Of a stretch of 35,514 nt of DNA, positions 7,588-16,934 are shown piece by piece. Each line of letters starts with the position of its first letter. Positions within the stretch are counted from its first letter, which is position 1. Below the pieces are notes generated by a model. That model saw only the letters and a list, made by a program, of their open reading frames with translations. It had not been told where the DNA came from and searched no databases. The DNA comes from Clostridiaceae bacterium. GTDB taxonomy: Bacteria > Bacillota > Clostridia > Acetivibrionales > DULL01. Location: the NCBI GenBank assembly GCA_012840395.1, contig DULL01000065.1:1-35514 (forward strand), in the 5' to 3' direction. The translations under genes were made by a program, and so were the position numbers.

Positions 7588-10230
7588 ATGCAAAAACTAG
7601 GACTGAACGAGATAAGAAAAAGATATTTAAAATTTTTTGAAAGCAAAGGGCATTTGGTACTTCCCAGCTTTTCTCTTGTGCCTAATAATGACCCAAGTAT
7701 TTTACTTATTAATGCCGGAATGACTCCGTTAAAACCTTACTTTACAGGCCAGGAAAAGCCACCTAGAAACAGAGTGGCTACATGCCAGAAATGTATAAGG
7801 ACTCCTGATATCGAAAACGTTGGTAAGACAGCAAGACACGGTACTTTCTTTGAAATGTTGGGGAATTTCTCCTTTGGCGATTATTTCAAGAAAGAAGCCA
7901 TCAGCTGGGCCTGGGAGTTTGTTACGGTTGAAATGGCAATGCCTGTGGACAGGCTCTGGGTTTCCATATATGAGGAGGATGACGAAGCTTTTGAAATATG
8001 GAATAAGGATATCGGGCTTCCTCCGGAACGTATCGTAAGAATGGGTAAAGATAATAACTTCTGGGAACATGGTACAGGCCCCTGCGGGCCTTGCTCGGAG
8101 ATATACTTCGACAGAGGACCTGAAAAAGGATGTGGAAAACCGGACTGTAAAGTAGGTTGTGACTGTGACAGGTATATTGAATTCTGGAACCTGGTATTTA
8201 CTCAGTTTAATAGAGATGAAAATGGCAATTATTCAAAACTTGAAAAGAAAAACATAGACACAGGTATGGGCCTGGAACGTCTTGCATGCATAATGCAGGA
8301 TGTAGATAGCTTGTTTGAAGTGGATACTATCAGGAAAATATTGGATTGTGTTTGCCAGACTGCCGGAGTCAAGTACGGTAAAGATTATAAGACTGATGTT
8401 TCCATAAGAGTAATTACAGATCATATAAGAAGTACCGTAATGATGGTATCGGATGGTATCATACCTTCAAATGAAGGAAGAGGATACGTATTAAGGAGAT
8501 TACTTAGAAGAGCTGCCAGACATGGGAAACTTTTAGGAATTGAAAACGCTTTCTTATACAAGGTTGCAGAAGTTGTTATTAATGAATCAAAGGAAGCTTA
8601 TCCGGAATTAAAAGAAAATTCTGAATACATTACAAAAGTAATAAAAATAGAGGAAGAAAGATTTGAGGAGACAATAAACCAAGGCCTTTCCATATTGAAT
8701 GAGTACATTTCGGAAGCCAAGGCTAATAATGAAAAGGTACTGAAAGGAAGCATTGTATTTAAACTCCATGATACATTCGGTTTTCCCATGGATTTGACCC
8801 GGGAGATTGCCGAAGAAAATGGCCTTGCCATTGATGAGAAAGGCTTCTTAGATGAAATGGAAGAACAGAAGAGAAAAGCCCGTGAAGCATTAAAAGATAA
8901 GGATTCTTCCGCATGGGGAAAGAGTATTTTTGCAGGTCTGGATAATAGAGGTGCTACAGAGTTTGTAGGATATGTGGATAAACAATGCCATGGAGAGGTA
9001 CTGTACATTATTAAAGACGAAAAAATTGTCGACAGGGCAGAAGCAGGAGATAATGTTGTTATAGTTCTTGATAAAACCCCGTTTTATGCTGAAAGCGGTG
9101 GTCAGGTGGGGGATACCGGTATATTAGAAAACACTAATGTATATATTAAAGTGACCGACTGCAAAAAGTCACCTGATGGCAAACACCTCCATATAGGCAT
9201 AGTAGAAAAAGGTGCAGTACAAACAGGGGATAAAGTGGAAGCCAAAATTGATGTTAAAAGAAGGATGTCCACTGCAAGAAATCATACTGCTACACATCTA
9301 CTGCAAAAAGCTTTGAAGAATGTTTTGGGTGACCATGTTGCCCAGGCAGGTTCACTGGTTTCTCCAGACAGGTTAAGATTTGATTTTAATCATTTTACTT
9401 CCCTTACTGAGGAAGAGATTAAAACTGTGGAAAAAGAAATCAATGATGTGATTATGGCTGACTTACCTGTTGAAGTTAAGGAAATGAGTTTGGACGAAGC
9501 AAAAAAAATAGGTGCTACCGCTTTGTTCGGGGAAAAGTATGGCGATGTCGTCAGGGTTGTTAAAGTTGGAGACTACAGCATGGAACTTTGCGGTGGAACA
9601 CACCTTAAATCAACTTCCCAGGCTGGTTTGATAAGAATTATCGGAGAAAGTGGCATCGCTGCCGGAGTAAGAAGGATAGAAGCACTGACAGGTGAAGGCG
9701 CCCTTCAATATTATCAGGATCGGGAAAATATGCTTAACCGGGCCGCCGCTGCACTTAAAACCAGTCCTGAGGATGTTTTAAAAAGAATTGAAACAATGAT
9801 TCAGAATTATAAAAAGGCCGAGGCAGAAATTGAACAATTACAAAACAGGCTTATAAGCAGTTCAATGGATCAAATACTGTCCCAGGCAAAAGATGTGCAG
9901 GGAATTAAAGTGGTAACTGCTTCTATGGGACAGATGGATATGGAAGCTCTCAGGGCAACTGGAGACAAGCTTAGAAGCAAGGTTGGAACGGGAGTTGTAG
10001 TATTGGCTTCAACTACCGGAGATAAGGTAAATTTTGTTGTTATGGCTACAAAGGATGCTGTAAGCATGGGCATACATTCTGGAAATCTGATAAAAGAGAT
10101 AGCAAAGATTGCAGGAGGCGGCGGAGGAGGCCGTCCCGATATGGCGCAGGCTGGAGGCAAAGATACTTCCAAAGTCAATGAAGCTTTGCAACATGCTGTA
10201 TCAGTTGTTGAACAGCAGATAAATAAATAA
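7588..10230 (+). CDS. alaS: alanyl-tRNA synthetase
   Basis: An 880-residue class II synthetase that charges tRNA-Ala, of normal full length. The N-terminal catalytic domain opens [19 protein letters not shown] and contains motif segments such as [10 protein letters not shown] and [12 protein letters not shown]. The central editing domain has the zinc-type ligands H566-A-T-H570 (in [13 protein letters not shown]) and C668/H672 (in ELCGGTH). A coiled coil (about 725-765) precedes the C-Ala domain ending in a glycine run and [18 protein letters not shown] ribosome site precedes the ATG. No T-box is evident, so control is probably through the upstream promoter or leader. A HIT protein gene follows 41 bases downstream. 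Confidence 0.98.
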   Translation: MQKLGLNEIRKRYLKFFESKGHLVLPSFSLVPNNDPSILLINAGMTPLKPYFTGQEKPPRNRVATCQKCIRTPDIENVGKTARHGTFFEMLGNFSFGDYFKKEAISWAWEFVTVEMAMPVDRLWVSIYEEDDEAFEIWNKDIGLPPERIVRMGKDNNFWEHGTGPCGPCSEIYFDRGPEKGCGKPDCKVGCDCDRYIEFWNLVFTQFNRDENGNYSKLEKKNIDTGMGLERLACIMQDVDSLFEVDTIRKILDCVCQTAGVKYGKDYKTDVSIRVITDHIRSTVMMVSDGIIPSNEGRGYVLRRLLRRAARHGKLLGIENAFLYKVAEVVINESKEAYPELKENSEYITKVIKIEEERFEETINQGLSILNEYISEAKANNEKVLKGSIVFKLHDTFGFPMDLTREIAEENGLAIDEKGFLDEMEEQKRKAREALKDKDSSAWGKSIFAGLDNRGATEFVGYVDKQCHGEVLYIIKDEKIVDRAEAGDNVVIVLDKTPFYAESGGQVGDTGILENTNVYIKVTDCKKSPDGKHLHIGIVEKGAVQTGDKVEAKIDVKRRMSTARNHTATHLLQKALKNVLGDHVAQAGSLVSPDRLRFDFNHFTSLTEEEIKTVEKEINDVIMADLPVEVKEMSLDEAKKIGATALFGEKYGDVVRVVKVGDYSMELCGGTHLKSTSQAGLIRIIGESGIAAGVRRIEALTGEGALQYYQDRENMLNRAAAALKTSPEDVLKRIETMIQNYKKAEAEIEQLQNRLISSSMDQILSQAKDVQGIKVVTASMGQMDMEALRATGDKLRSKVGTGVVVLASTTGDKVNFVVMATKDAVSMGIHSGNLIKEIAKIAGGGGGGRPDMAQAGGKDTSKVNEALQHAVSVVEQQINK

Positions 10231-10271
10231 GCATAGTAACATAGTATATGTCAGGAGGGTGTTTTTGAAAT

Positions 10272-10616
10272 ATGGAAAATTGCATTTTTTGCAAAATAGC
10301 AAACAAGGAAATCCCATCTAAAATAGTATATGAAGATGCCAATGTTATAGCTTTCAATGATATAAATCCCGTTGCGCCCATTCATGTGTTGGTTGTTCCA
10401 AAGCAGCATATTAAAAGCATGAATGACATTGATGAGAATAATTCTCAGATAATTGCCCATATTCATGTGGCAGCAAAAAAGATTGCAGAAGAACTGGGGA
10501 TAGCTCAGAAGGGTTACAGATTAATTAATAACTGCGGACCTGATGCAGGACAGACAGTTATGCACCTGCACTATCATCTTATTGGCGGAGTGAATCTCGG
10601 GCTAAAGATAATATAA
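10272..10616 (+). CDS. HIT family nucleotide-binding protein (HinT-like)
   Basis: A 114-residue histidine-triad protein of usual HinT length. It starts ENCIFCKIANKEIPSK, has the PVAPIHVLVVPKQHI segment, and ends with the triad H98-L-H100-Y-H102-L-I, where the middle histidine is the nucleophile. HinT enzymes hydrolyse adenosine phosphoramidates and release AMP from lysyl- or aminoacyl-adenylates, which suits a place after alaS. AGGAGGG (10253-10259) precedes the ATG at somewhat long spacing; no better in-frame start exists. Probably co-transcribed with alaS. Confidence 0.93.
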   Translation: MENCIFCKIANKEIPSKIVYEDANVIAFNDINPVAPIHVLVVPKQHIKSMNDIDENNSQIIAHIHVAAKKIAEELGIAQKGYRLINNCGPDAGQTVMHLHYHLIGGVNLGLKII

Positions 10617-10688
10617 AAATGCCATTATAAATAAAAAATGGGTAAATATGTGGGTAAATATGGTGTAAATATCAATATGAGTTTTTTA

Positions 10689-10718
10689 TTGACTTTAATT
10701 TAAAGGTTAATATATAAT
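10689..10718 (+). promoter_or_regulatory. sigma-A promoter upstream of rpsU
   Basis: TTGACT (10689-10694) and TATAAT (10713-10718) with an 18-base spacer lie about 100 bases before the rpsU start. They probably drive rpsU-yqeY. Confidence 0.7.
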
Positions 10719-10817
10719 ATAGTGTGTGCTGTTTTTAGTTAAATTCCCAGTAAAAGAAATAGCAGAATACGCAGTTTATTCTTAGCACAATTGTTACCAT
10801 CGGAGGGAGGGAAATAT

Positions 10818-10994
10818 GTGTCTGAAATCAGAGTTAAAGAAAATGAGACTCTTGATAGTGCTCTAAAAAGATTTAAAAGGCAATGCGCAAAAGCAGGTGT
10901 GCTTGCTGAAATAAAGAAAAGAGAGCATTACGAGAAGCCCAGTGTAAGGAGAAAGAAAAAATCTGAAGCAGCAAGAAAGAAAAGATATAGATAA
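10818..10994 (+). CDS. rpsU: 30S ribosomal protein S21
   Basis: A 58-residue, very basic protein starting [20 protein letters not shown] and ending [10 protein letters not shown], which is diagnostic of S21. S21 joins the small subunit near the 3' end of 16S rRNA and affects initiation. The GTG at 10818 is chosen because GGAGGGAGGG (10802-10811) is well placed and homology begins there; the open frame extends upstream to a TTG at 10791. The yqeY gene follows 31 bases later, a common pairing in Firmicutes. Confidence 0.96.
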   Translation: MSEIRVKENETLDSALKRFKRQCAKAGVLAEIKKREHYEKPSVRRKKKSEAARKKRYR

Positions 10995-11025
10995 TACTAA
11001 TTACAATTAAAGGGAGAGTTAGACT

Positions 11026-11469
11026 ATGTCCCTTAAAGAGACTTTACTTGAAGATTTGAAAAATGCAATGAAGGAAAAGGATATCATCCGGAAAAATGTT
11101 GTCCAGATGATAAGGTCTGCTGTTCTTCAGGTTGAAAAGGATAAACAGGTTACTCTTGATGATGATGGTGTATTAGAAGTAATATCAAAGGAATTAAAGA
11201 AACGAAAAGATATCTTACCAGATTATGAAAAAAGCGGCAGACAAGATTTGATTGATAATTTGAATTATGAAATCAGTATATTATTACAATACTTACCAAA
11301 GCAATTAGACGAAGCAGAGATTGAAGAAATAGTCATGAAAGCCGTAAAAGATGTGGGAGCTACTTCAGTGAAGGACATGGGTAAGGTAATGCAAGTTATC
11401 ATGCCCCAAATTAAGGGAAAAGCTGATGGTAAGGTAGTTAACCAAATAGTAAAAAAAGTACTGGGATAG
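11026..11469 (+). CDS. yqeY: GatB/YqeY domain protein
   Basis: A 147-residue cytosolic protein matching the stand-alone YqeY family. It starts SLKETLLEDLKNAMKEKD and contains KRKDILPDYEKSGRQDL, LLQYLPKQLDEAEIEEIV and the ending MPQIKGKADGKVVNQIVKKVL. It shares the helical domain found at the C-terminus of GatB (tRNA amidotransferase) and probably binds RNA or tRNA, though its exact role is not known. Ribosome site AAGGGAGAG. It follows rpsU and ends at an intrinsic terminator. Confidence 0.95.
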   Translation: MSLKETLLEDLKNAMKEKDIIRKNVVQMIRSAVLQVEKDKQVTLDDDGVLEVISKELKKRKDILPDYEKSGRQDLIDNLNYEISILLQYLPKQLDEAEIEEIVMKAVKDVGATSVKDMGKVMQVIMPQIKGKADGKVVNQIVKKVLG

Positions 11470-11481
11470 TATCCCGGATAT

Positions 11482-11512
11482 AAAAAGCTCGATTGTAAAA
11501 TCGGGCTTTTTA
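11482..11512 (+). terminator. intrinsic terminator of rpsU-yqeY
   Basis: AAAAAGCTCGAT (11482-11493) pairs with ATCGGGCTTTTT (11500-11511), allowing one G-T pair, around a 6-base loop. The T-run is built into the 3' arm. It lies 13 bases after the yqeY stop. Confidence 0.88.
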
Positions 11513-11532
11513 GTTATCTGATGAAAGTCATA

Positions 11533-11584
11533 GGAAGCAGGAGAACTGCTCCTCCGGAAGCAGAGGGACGGTTCTCCTGCTTCC
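11533..11584. repeat. REP-like palindromic repeat (best-preserved copy)
   Basis: GGAAGCAGGAGAAC (11533-11546) is the perfect 14-base inverse of GTTCTCCTGCTTCC (11571-11584), enclosing GGAAGCAGAGGGACG. The core AAGCAGAGGGACGGTTCT recurs twice at 35040-35078 and in degenerate form at 5912. Such GGGACGGTTCT palindromes are widespread in Firmicute genomes. No associated Y1-type transposase gene is in the window. Confidence 0.8.
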
Positions 11585-11712
11585 CTCATAAAAAATATTT
11601 AAAATAAAGAGGAATTTCGTATTCTTTGTTGAATAATTACTAAATGGAATGTCTATTTGTCTTTTTATTGCAATAAAATAAATTGTACAAATCTTTTTGG
11701 AGGAGGAGCTTC

Positions 11713-11934
11713 ATGAAAAGGAAGAAGAACTTTTATCTAGGCATGGGACTTCTTTTGGGAACAGCATTTGGGGCGGCTTTAATGATTATTCTTTTTGCAG
11801 CAACCGGCAATGGTATTTGGATATCCTACACTGGAGTAGGAACAATAGTAGGACTAATTATAGGTATTGCCATGGAAGCATCAGCGGCTAAGAAGACAAG
11901 TGAAGAGAGTACCGAGAAAAGTGTCCAGAGCTAA
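11713..11934 (+). CDS. small two-helix membrane protein, 73 aa
   Basis: A 73-residue protein, MKRKKNFYLGMGLLLG..., has two predicted membrane helices (about 7-28 and 36-58) joined by a short loop (ATGNGIWISYTG). A charged Ser/Glu/Lys tail follows. A strong GGAGGAGGAG site (11699-11708) precedes the ATG at 11713; the frame is open to 11683 without a ribosome site. The family is not recognised; the glycine-rich helices resemble small inner-membrane proteins. It stands alone between terminators. Confidence 0.75.
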   Translation: MKRKKNFYLGMGLLLGTAFGAALMIILFAATGNGIWISYTGVGTIVGLIIGIAMEASAAKKTSEESTEKSVQS

Positions 11935-12003
11935 TCAGATAGTTGCCGCATAAAAAGGTAAGAAAACATTACATAGGGAAAATGCTCTAGTACTGTTATT
12001 TAG

Positions 12004-12036
12004 CCCTTGCCAACACAATTGGCAGGGGTATTTTTA
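12004..12036 (+). terminator. intrinsic terminator after the 73-aa membrane protein gene
   Basis: CCCTTGCCAA (12004-12013) pairs with TTGGCAGGGG (12019-12028, one T-G pair) around a 5-base loop, followed by TATTTTTATAT. Confidence 0.85.
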
Positions 12037-12064
12037 TATACTTATACCAGCTTAATTAAGACCC

Positions 12065-12083
12065 GAGCGAAGCGAGTTTGCTT
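12065..12083 (+). repeat. orphan tail of the 120-bp structured repeat
   Basis: GAGCGAAGCGAGTTTGCTT is identical to the last part of copy 1 (7506-7524) and nearly identical to the tail of copy 2. The rest of the element is absent here, so this is a solitary 3' end or an independently mobile hairpin. Confidence 0.6.
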
Positions 12084-12205
12084 TTGGCGTAAAAAATAGA
12101 AAAATATCAACAAATAAATTAAAATGAAGCTTTTGGAGGTATTGTGTGGTATATTAAAAAAATATAGAATATATGTAGCGAAAAATATTGATAGGTGGCA
12201 TAAAA

Positions 12206-13096
12206 ATGAACGCAGCTTTTTATCATGCAATAGTGGGAGCAGTATTAAATGCTGCAAATGACCTTTTATACAGGTCATCTTCAGCAGGTAAGAACAGGGA
12301 GCAGGTGCTTTCCTTTTATTTTTTTTCTTCGGCATTTTCTGCTATAATTAGTTTTGTAGCCGGATTATTTATGTATAAAGGAGCTATATTTGATATTCCC
12401 AGTATAGTTTACGGTGTTATCTTAGGTATACTATCGTTTTCGTCATATATCTTGTTCCTTTTCAGCTTTACAGGTAATAACACTTCGACAGCAGTAACAA
12501 TATTCAGGCTTAATATGATCCCTTCAATAATTCTTGCAGTAATTTTTTTAAATGAAAGGATAAGCTTAAGAAGGGGAATTGGTATAGCCTTAAGTATTTC
12601 ATGTATTTTCTTGATAGCGGGATTTAATATATCCAGCAAGGAAGAGAAAAAAACCAGGCTGTTGGATAAAAGCACAATTATGAGCCTGGGAGCCTGCCTG
12701 TTTGCAGGGTTCATAAATTTTGCAAATAAACTTGCTGTAAATGCCGGTACACAATCCTTCAACCTTCTGTTATGGAGATATATAGTCGTATCACTGATTG
12801 CAGGCCTTTTTTTATTTAAAGAAAGACGCTGGGAGATTAAAGCAGGGCAATGGAACATAAGTAAAAAAGGGCTTCTGATTGCATTTGTATCTAGCGTTAT
12901 TTTATGGTCATCAATTGTAAACATGCTGATAGCCATGAAAACTGGTGATGTAGCTATGATCATACCAATAACACAGATGGCCATTGTAATTATAGCAGTT
13001 ATAAGCTGGCTGTTTTTGAAGGAGAAAATGCACCTGAGAAAAGTTGCAGGTATATTACTTGCAGTTGCAGCAGTAATACTTATCAGCGGCGATTAA
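12206..13096 (+). CDS. EamA/DMT-superfamily transporter
   Basis: A 296-residue polytopic protein with about ten hydrophobic helices arranged as two similar halves of five, the EamA layout. Each half ends with the typical helix-KE-helix turn: NERISLRRGIGIALSISCIFLIAG in the first and KEKMHLRKVAGILLAVAAVILISG in the second. Such proteins export metabolites, amino acids or sugars, and the substrate cannot be given. The start at 12206 is chosen over the TTG at 12188 because TAGGTGG (about 12193-12199) falls between them at suitable spacing. It is probably monocistronic. Confidence 0.88.
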   Translation: MNAAFYHAIVGAVLNAANDLLYRSSSAGKNREQVLSFYFFSSAFSAIISFVAGLFMYKGAIFDIPSIVYGVILGILSFSSYILFLFSFTGNNTSTAVTIFRLNMIPSIILAVIFLNERISLRRGIGIALSISCIFLIAGFNISSKEEKKTRLLDKSTIMSLGACLFAGFINFANKLAVNAGTQSFNLLLWRYIVVSLIAGLFLFKERRWEIKAGQWNISKKGLLIAFVSSVILWSSIVNMLIAMKTGDVAMIIPITQMAIVIIAVISWLFLKEKMHLRKVAGILLAVAAVILISGD

Positions 13097-13215
13097 TGAG
13101 GCAGAGGGATTACACAAATAGTTAACAAAATATTTAAAAAAGTCAAATATCGTGATAAAATAAAGTTGTCTTTATGGGTGTTGCATAAACTTCTTTGCAG
13201 GAGGGTTTGTATATA

Positions 13216-14877
13216 ATGCTTTCAATTTCCTCTGAACCGCTTCTTAAGATGATGATCGTTGATGATGAGCCTTTAATACGTCAGGGATTTAAGTATTTCT
13301 TCGAATGGGACAAATATTCTATAAGCCAGGTTTTTGAGGCTGGTAATGCTGAAGAAGCAATCGAAATAGCCAAACGGGAAAACATTGAAATAATTGTCTC
13401 GGATATAAGAATGCCTGAAGTTGACGGTCTTGAATTAATAAGTAGGTTAAAGGCGATACTACCTAATTCTATATACATTATTTTGAGTGGGTATGATGAT
13501 TTTGAGTATGCCAAAAAATCTATTTCGCTGGGTGTTTTTCATTATCTTGTGAAGCCTATACATTCAGAGGAACTTCATCAGGTTATGAGCTTATGCACAC
13601 AGAAATTATTGGAACAGAAACAAAAAAGGGAAATAGAAGAAAGTTTGAACAGAAAACTTAATAAATCAATGCCGCTTCTCAGGGACAGTTTTATAAAAAA
13701 ACTCCTTAGAGGAGAGTTAAATCAAAGCAAGGAAGAGCTATATAACAGATTTAACGAACTGGAAATTGATCTGGAAAATTTGAACTACTTAGTTTTACTT
13801 GTAGGACCTAGCGGGAAACACCATAAAAACAGCAACGCAGATGGCAAATCAAATATAAAAGGAATAACAAATATTATAAAGGACTTGCTTGTAAAATACA
13901 TTTCTGAAGAAAATGATGAGAATTATAAACTATATGCAGTAACCGATTCTAATAAAGTATTTATTATATTATCTTGGACTGAATCTCAAAGCATAGAAGA
14001 AATTCTGAGAACAGCTTTCGAAAGACTCAATAATGAAATGCTCCAAAAGTACGGTATAGAAACTGTTGGCTGTGTGAGTTGTGCGGTTAAGGACTTAAGC
14101 AAAATAAGTATCCATATAAAGGAAGCTGAAAAAATTCTTGATTACAAAGTCATTATGGGGGACAATAATATTTTATTTCTTGAAAACATGAAAAGTATCC
14201 ATGACAACAGACCTTTCTTTTTGTCCCAGTCAGAAAGGAAAAAACTTATTTTCTGCGTAGTTAATAACGATGTTATCGGAATAAATAAAGTTATAAGAGG
14301 TTTTAAAAATTCTATAAAAAAGTACAAATACATATCAGTTGAATGCATATATTCTGCACTTGTAGAAGTAATAATCTCAATAGTCAGATTTGCTTATGAA
14401 ACTGGTTTCAGAACACAGATTTTTGGAGAACAGATCTATTCACAGGAATTCATGCGTAGTTTTAACAATGTTGATGAGATATTTACCTGGATTGAAGATT
14501 CTATCATTAAGTTTTCTAACGAATTTGCGAAATTTAGAACAGAAAAACCTAAATCCATAATACAACAGATTAAAGCATATATTACTGAAAATTTAGGGCA
14601 GGAAGAAATTACGTTGAACAGTATTTCAGAAAAATTTTATTATAATCCCAGTTATCTTAGCAGATTGTTTAAGGAAGAGACAAATAAAAATTTCATAGAT
14701 TATATAAATGAAATAAAGATAAATACGGCAAAAGAATATTTAACCTCAACGGATATGCCAATTTCAACCATATGCGGAAAAATAGGATATAAAGACTATA
14801 AGCATTTCTTATCACTGTTTAAGAAGATAACAGGTGTTACCCCGAATGAATACAAAAGCGGAGGGAAAATAAGCTAG
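13216..14877 (+). CDS. YesN-type response regulator with AraC DNA-binding domain
   Basis: A 553-residue response regulator. The receiver domain (about 10-128) has the acidic pair D16/D17, phospho-acceptor D63 in SDIRMPEVDG, and the lysine of YLVKPI. A long middle region (about 140-440) carries no motif I recognise. The C-terminal AraC/XylS helix-turn-helix pair (about 455-553) includes the YNPSYLSRLFKEET and GYKDYKHFLSLFKKITG segments. ATG at 13216 follows GGAGGG (13200-13205). It overlaps the sensor-kinase start by one base, so the two are translationally coupled. Members usually switch on genes for oligosaccharide uptake and degradation, which fits the catabolic island just downstream. Confidence 0.93.
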   Translation: MLSISSEPLLKMMIVDDEPLIRQGFKYFFEWDKYSISQVFEAGNAEEAIEIAKRENIEIIVSDIRMPEVDGLELISRLKAILPNSIYIILSGYDDFEYAKKSISLGVFHYLVKPIHSEELHQVMSLCTQKLLEQKQKREIEESLNRKLNKSMPLLRDSFIKKLLRGELNQSKEELYNRFNELEIDLENLNYLVLLVGPSGKHHKNSNADGKSNIKGITNIIKDLLVKYISEENDENYKLYAVTDSNKVFIILSWTESQSIEEILRTAFERLNNEMLQKYGIETVGCVSCAVKDLSKISIHIKEAEKILDYKVIMGDNNILFLENMKSIHDNRPFFLSQSERKKLIFCVVNNDVIGINKVIRGFKNSIKKYKYISVECIYSALVEVIISIVRFAYETGFRTQIFGEQIYSQEFMRSFNNVDEIFTWIEDSIIKFSNEFAKFRTEKPKSIIQQIKAYITENLGQEEITLNSISEKFYYNPSYLSRLFKEETNKNFIDYINEIKINTAKEYLTSTDMPISTICGKIGYKDYKHFLSLFKKITGVTPNEYKSGGKIS

Positions 14878-16682
14878 TGTTGACTTTTTTTAAATGGGGT
14901 ATAAGAATAAAACTAATGGTCATATTAGTTTGTTTGTCCGTTATACCACTCATATTCTTAGGAATTTTTACCTTTCTGTATTCCTCAAACGTTGTCAGGA
15001 AGGATTTTATTGAGTATTCGAAAAATAACCTCAGCCAAATTTCAAAAAATATAGATGATAGTTTAAAAAATATGGACATGCTTTCAATCATGGCCATCGC
15101 AGACAAGGACGTGAGAAATGTATTGAGAAGCGATAAAGGCTATGGGAATACAAGTGTGGTTGAGAAATATTCGATAATGCGGGAATTTCTCACAAAAATA
15201 AGCATATTGAGAAAAGATATTTCAGGTGTTTATATTTTTTCTGATTTAAATAAATACAGCTATAATATGTATAGTGTAATAATTGATGTTGATTACGAAT
15301 ACAAGAATGCCCCCTGGTATATTGACACTCTTGAAAAGGAAGGTGCTCCTGTGTTCATCGGAACACATTTGCCATATCAGGGAAAAAGTTCCGGTGATTA
15401 CGTTTTTTCTCTTGCCAGATGTATTTTAGATACTGATAGCGGCGAAATTCTTGGAGTAATACTTATAGATGCAAATTTCAAACTGTTGAGCGAAATATGC
15501 GATAGCACTCAAAATTACAGAAACAGCGAAATCATTATAACTGACCAGGAAGGAAGAATAATTTATTCAAAAGATAGAAAACTGCTTACCAGTGTGATAG
15601 ATTTGGATTTAAACTTGCTGAAAGACGATAGCGGAAATAGTTTTATAAATTGGAACAACGAAAAGTTTTTCATGAATTATATAACTTCCTCCTACTCAAG
15701 ATGGAAAATAATTCAAATAATACCTGAAAATTATGTATATTTAACAACTAATACAATAGGTATAATGATCATAGTGCTGGCAATAACTGCTGCCATTGTA
15801 TCAATCGTACTCACATTCTTTATATCCCAGAGCATATCCAAACCTATAGTAGCCTTGAATAACGCTTTGAAAAAAATCGGCGAGGGTGACTTTGATCAGA
15901 ATATCCAAATAAAACGCAACGATGAAATCGGACAGCTTGCTGATGGTGTATCAGAAATGAAAGCAAACCTTAAACAATTAATTACAAGGGTTGCAAGTGC
16001 TCAGGCAAAGCAAAGGGAAGCAGAACTAAAATCTCTTCAGAATCAAATCAATCCTCATTTTTTATATAATACCCTCATTTCAATACAGATGTTGGCCAAG
16101 ATAAACAAACAAGAACGGATTGCACAAATGGTGGATGATCTTGGCATGCTTTTTAAACTCAGTATCAGCAAAGGCAAAGATATCGTAAAGATGAAGCAGG
16201 AACTGGAACATGTCAATCTGTATATAAAATTACAGAAAATTAGATATGGAGACAAGTTTGACTGTTTATTTGATATTGACGAAAATATTGTTGACCTTTA
16301 TACAATAAAACTCTTACTTCAGCCAATTGTAGAAAATTCAATCTATCATGGGTTAGAGAGCAAAATGAATAAGGGAATTGTAAAAATAACAGCTAAAAGA
16401 TACAGTGACCATGTATTAATAGTTGTTTATGATAACGGGGTTGGAATGGATGAAGAAAAACTGGAACAAATACGGCTTATGCTAAATGGCAAGTGTGAAC
16501 CTAATACTAAAATGATGAGTATTGGTATAAAGAATGTTAATGAAAGAATAAAGCTGTATTTTGGAGATGAGTACGGGATCTCTATTGACAGCATTCCTGG
16601 AGAGGGAACAAGAGTATTAATAAAACTTCCTGTGTTAGAACATATAGAAGATATATCTCCTGTAAAGGTTGAATATTTTTAA
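14877..16682 (+). CDS. YesM-type sensor histidine kinase
   Basis: A 601-residue membrane kinase. TM1 (about 12-35), an extracellular Cache-like sensor region (about 36-290), TM2 (about 293-318), a HAMP linker (about 319-370), the His_kinase domain with phospho-acceptor H394 in QINPHFLYNTL, and an HATPase_c domain with an N-box (ENSIYHGL) and G-box (DNGVGMDE). It starts with GTG overlapping the regulator's TAG stop by one base, with GGAGGG 10 bases upstream. It forms a two-component system with the preceding gene. The likely input is an extracellular sugar or a sugar-loaded binding protein, but the ligand is unknown. Confidence 0.93.
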   Translation: MLTFFKWGIRIKLMVILVCLSVIPLIFLGIFTFLYSSNVVRKDFIEYSKNNLSQISKNIDDSLKNMDMLSIMAIADKDVRNVLRSDKGYGNTSVVEKYSIMREFLTKISILRKDISGVYIFSDLNKYSYNMYSVIIDVDYEYKNAPWYIDTLEKEGAPVFIGTHLPYQGKSSGDYVFSLARCILDTDSGEILGVILIDANFKLLSEICDSTQNYRNSEIIITDQEGRIIYSKDRKLLTSVIDLDLNLLKDDSGNSFINWNNEKFFMNYITSSYSRWKIIQIIPENYVYLTTNTIGIMIIVLAITAAIVSIVLTFFISQSISKPIVALNNALKKIGEGDFDQNIQIKRNDEIGQLADGVSEMKANLKQLITRVASAQAKQREAELKSLQNQINPHFLYNTLISIQMLAKINKQERIAQMVDDLGMLFKLSISKGKDIVKMKQELEHVNLYIKLQKIRYGDKFDCLFDIDENIVDLYTIKLLLQPIVENSIYHGLESKMNKGIVKITAKRYSDHVLIVVYDNGVGMDEEKLEQIRLMLNGKCEPNTKMMSIGIKNVNERIKLYFGDEYGISIDSIPGEGTRVLIKLPVLEHIEDISPVKVEYF

Positions 16683-16687
16683 TTAAG

Positions 16688-16732
16688 AAGTAAAATATGC
16701 CCCATATATTATGTAAAAAGTTACCCTATTAA
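16688..16732 (+). repeat. paired 23-nt-period motif, copy 1 (degenerate)
   Basis: AAGTAAAATATGCCCC (16688-16703) is followed 23 bases later by ATGTAAAAAGTTACCC (from about 16711). The same two-unit layout occurs at 25019-25057 and 35321-35358 in the same orientation. This copy is the most diverged and lies directly after the sensor-kinase stop, at the left border of the catabolic island. Confidence 0.5.
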
Positions 16733-16762
16733 TTACAATTGCTTAAAGTTATTATGAATGTG

Positions 16763-16805
16763 ATAAAACTATTAGCTTTACGACTGTATAACGCGATAGT
16801 TTTAT
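16763..16805. repeat. inverted repeat downstream of the two-component system
   Basis: ATAAAACTAT (16763-16772) is the perfect inverse of ATAGTTTTAT (16796-16805) with a 23-base loop, followed by an AT-rich tract. It could be a weak terminator for the regulator-kinase pair or an operator for the island's first operon. Confidence 0.4.
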
Positions 16806-16934
16806 TATATATATTTAAGATTTATTATTTAGTTAAAATCAGTTTACAAAATACAGGCGTTTATGAAATACTAAAAATAAACCATCTGATATTAAATGGA
16901 ATTATTTAAAAAAGCTCTTATAGGAGGGCAATAT

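Noticed and set aside
12409..12984. 191-codon open frame opposite the DMT transporter gene
   Set aside because: It is antisense to an intact, well-signalled membrane protein gene and reads as a shadow of its hydrophobic codons.
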